A model generated the notes under the pieces. The model saw nothing but the letters and a program-made list of their open reading frames with translations, was not told the origin of the DNA and made no database searches. Shown in pieces: positions 12,060-12,667 of a DNA stretch of 12,667 nt; position 1 is the first letter of the stretch; every line of letters begins with the position of its first letter. The stretch is from Methylotenera_A sp036675645 (GTDB lineage Bacteria > Pseudomonadota > Gammaproteobacteria > Burkholderiales > Methylophilaceae): the NCBI GenBank assembly GCA_036675645.1, contig JAKFEP010000103.1:1-12667 (forward strand), read 5' to 3'. The position numbers and the translations under genes are program-made.

Positions 12060-12667
12060 TTGCGCTTTGCTTTTTTAATTTTTAAAGTTTTTCCCTATGG
12101 TGGGGTGCAACGCGACATGCTTCGCATCGCCATTGATTTGGTTGGGCTTGGGCACAAGGTGCACATTTTAACAGGCGAGTGGCGGGGTGACACGCCACCT
12201 GCTGGTGTGACCTATGAGGTGCTGTCTACGCATGGCTGGTTAAACCACCAACGGCATGTCAATTTAATTACATCGATGCAAGCCAGATTAGCGCAAAGTC
12301 AGTTTGATTGTGTGGTGGGCTTTAACCGCATGCCGCTTTTAGATGCTTATTTTGCTGCTGACCCTTGTTTTGCTGCGCGACAGGTGAATCCGTTTTACAA
12401 ACTAATGCCGCGTTATCAATTCTTTGCTAACGCCGAGCAAGCAGTGTTTGGTTGGCAAAGCCACGCTGATATTTTATTGTTAACTGAACGTGAGCGAGCG
12501 ATTTTTCAACGTTATTACGCTACGCCTGATGCAAGATTTCATTTAATTCCACCCAATTTACCCTTGGTTAAGTTTGCTGGCCTCGACAAAATAGCTTGCA
12601 GGCAATACTTGCGTGATGTGTTTCATCTTCCGCAAACTGCACGCATCGTGTTAACCGTGGGCTCGGC
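12060..12667 (+). CDS. waaG: WaaG-like LPS core glycosyltransferase, N-terminal part
   Basis: An open frame of 202 codons that runs off the right edge. Its start aligns with WaaG (LPS core glucosyltransferase I, GT4, GT-B fold): RFAFLIFKVFPYGGVQRDMLRIA (2-24) against the typical AFCLYKYFPFGGLQRDFMRIA. VVGFNRMPLLDAYFAADPCF (85-104), the helix with MPRYQFFANAEQAVF, LLLTERERAIFQRYY, RFHLIPPNLP and finally IVLTVGS follow, the last being the usual start of the C-terminal domain. Known role: transfers glucose to heptose in the core outer region. There is no suitable ATG: an in-frame stop lies at 12012-12014 and the first in-frame ATG would remove the conserved glycine loop. TTG at 12060 gives the family's exact start. 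No clear SD is seen. The exact sugar is not certain. Confidence 0.85.
   Translation, partial: MRFAFLIFKVFPYGGVQRDMLRIAIDLVGLGHKVHILTGEWRGDTPPAGVTYEVLSTHGWLNHQRHVNLITSMQARLAQSQFDCVVGFNRMPLLDAYFAADPCFAARQVNPFYKLMPRYQFFANAEQAVFGWQSHADILLLTERERAIFQRYYATPDARFHLIPPNLPLVKFAGLDKIACRQYLRDVFHLPQTARIVLTVGS

Noticed and set aside
1..12667. Mobile element, prophage, CRISPR array, tRNA or rRNA
   Set aside because: No transposase or integrase, no paired terminal repeats, no regularly spaced direct repeats and no tRNA or rRNA signature sequences were recognised. The dispersed hairpins are single units in separate gaps.

Overview
The window reads as a chromosomal stretch of a Gram-negative proteobacterium. 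It carries a heptosyltransferase I and a WaaG-type glycosyltransferase for lipopolysaccharide core, a CreBCD two-component module, a GrpE-DnaK-DnaJ chaperone cluster with sigma-32-type promoters, and no HrcA/CIRCE element at the chaperone genes. The moderate base composition and protein style suggest a betaproteobacterium, possibly a methylotroph of the Methylophilaceae. That placement is inference, not shown by a marker gene. I see no mobile element, prophage, CRISPR array, tRNA or rRNA. Most of the window is conserved housekeeping and regulatory material, and the less ordinary signals lie between the genes.

Layout. Positions 1-101 (+) are the tail of a glyoxalase I gene, ending inside a perfect palindrome. 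181-667 (+) is an overlapping pair: a GIY-YIG small protein and an 80-residue conserved hypothetical. 747-4436 (-) is creB-creC-creD, with creB and creC 6 nt apart and creD behind its own intergenic region carrying a perfect CreB box. 4588-4941 (-) is a small exported BamE/SmpA-like protein, and 5158-5664 (-) a DUF1269-like glycine-zipper membrane protein. 5969-6403 (+) is a GlcG/HbpS-family (DUF336) protein that converges on dnaJ over a 37-nt bidirectional terminator.

6516-10333 (-) is grpE, dnaK and dnaJ in transcription order grpE to dnaK to dnaJ. There is a textbook heat-shock promoter before grpE, a second with the same 13-nt spacer before dnaK, and a terminator-like nested hairpin between dnaK and dnaJ. 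10540-10962 (-) is an unrecognised exported protein with a CKGCG motif, 41 nt downstream of waaC (11004-11990, -). waaG starts divergently from waaC, probably at a TTG, and runs off the right edge.

How it works together. CreC senses an envelope or metabolic signal and phosphorylates CreB, which should activate creD through the TTCAC-N6-TTCAC box. GrpE, DnaK and DnaJ form the Hsp70 folding machine, induced by sigma-32. WaaC adds the first heptose to Kdo-lipid A and the WaaG-like enzyme acts further out in the core.

The most notable non-coding observation is a set of three related ~38-nt hairpins (ATGSCCTGYA arm), each 28-57 nt downstream of a minus-strand gene. I did not find a clearly novel multi-gene system.
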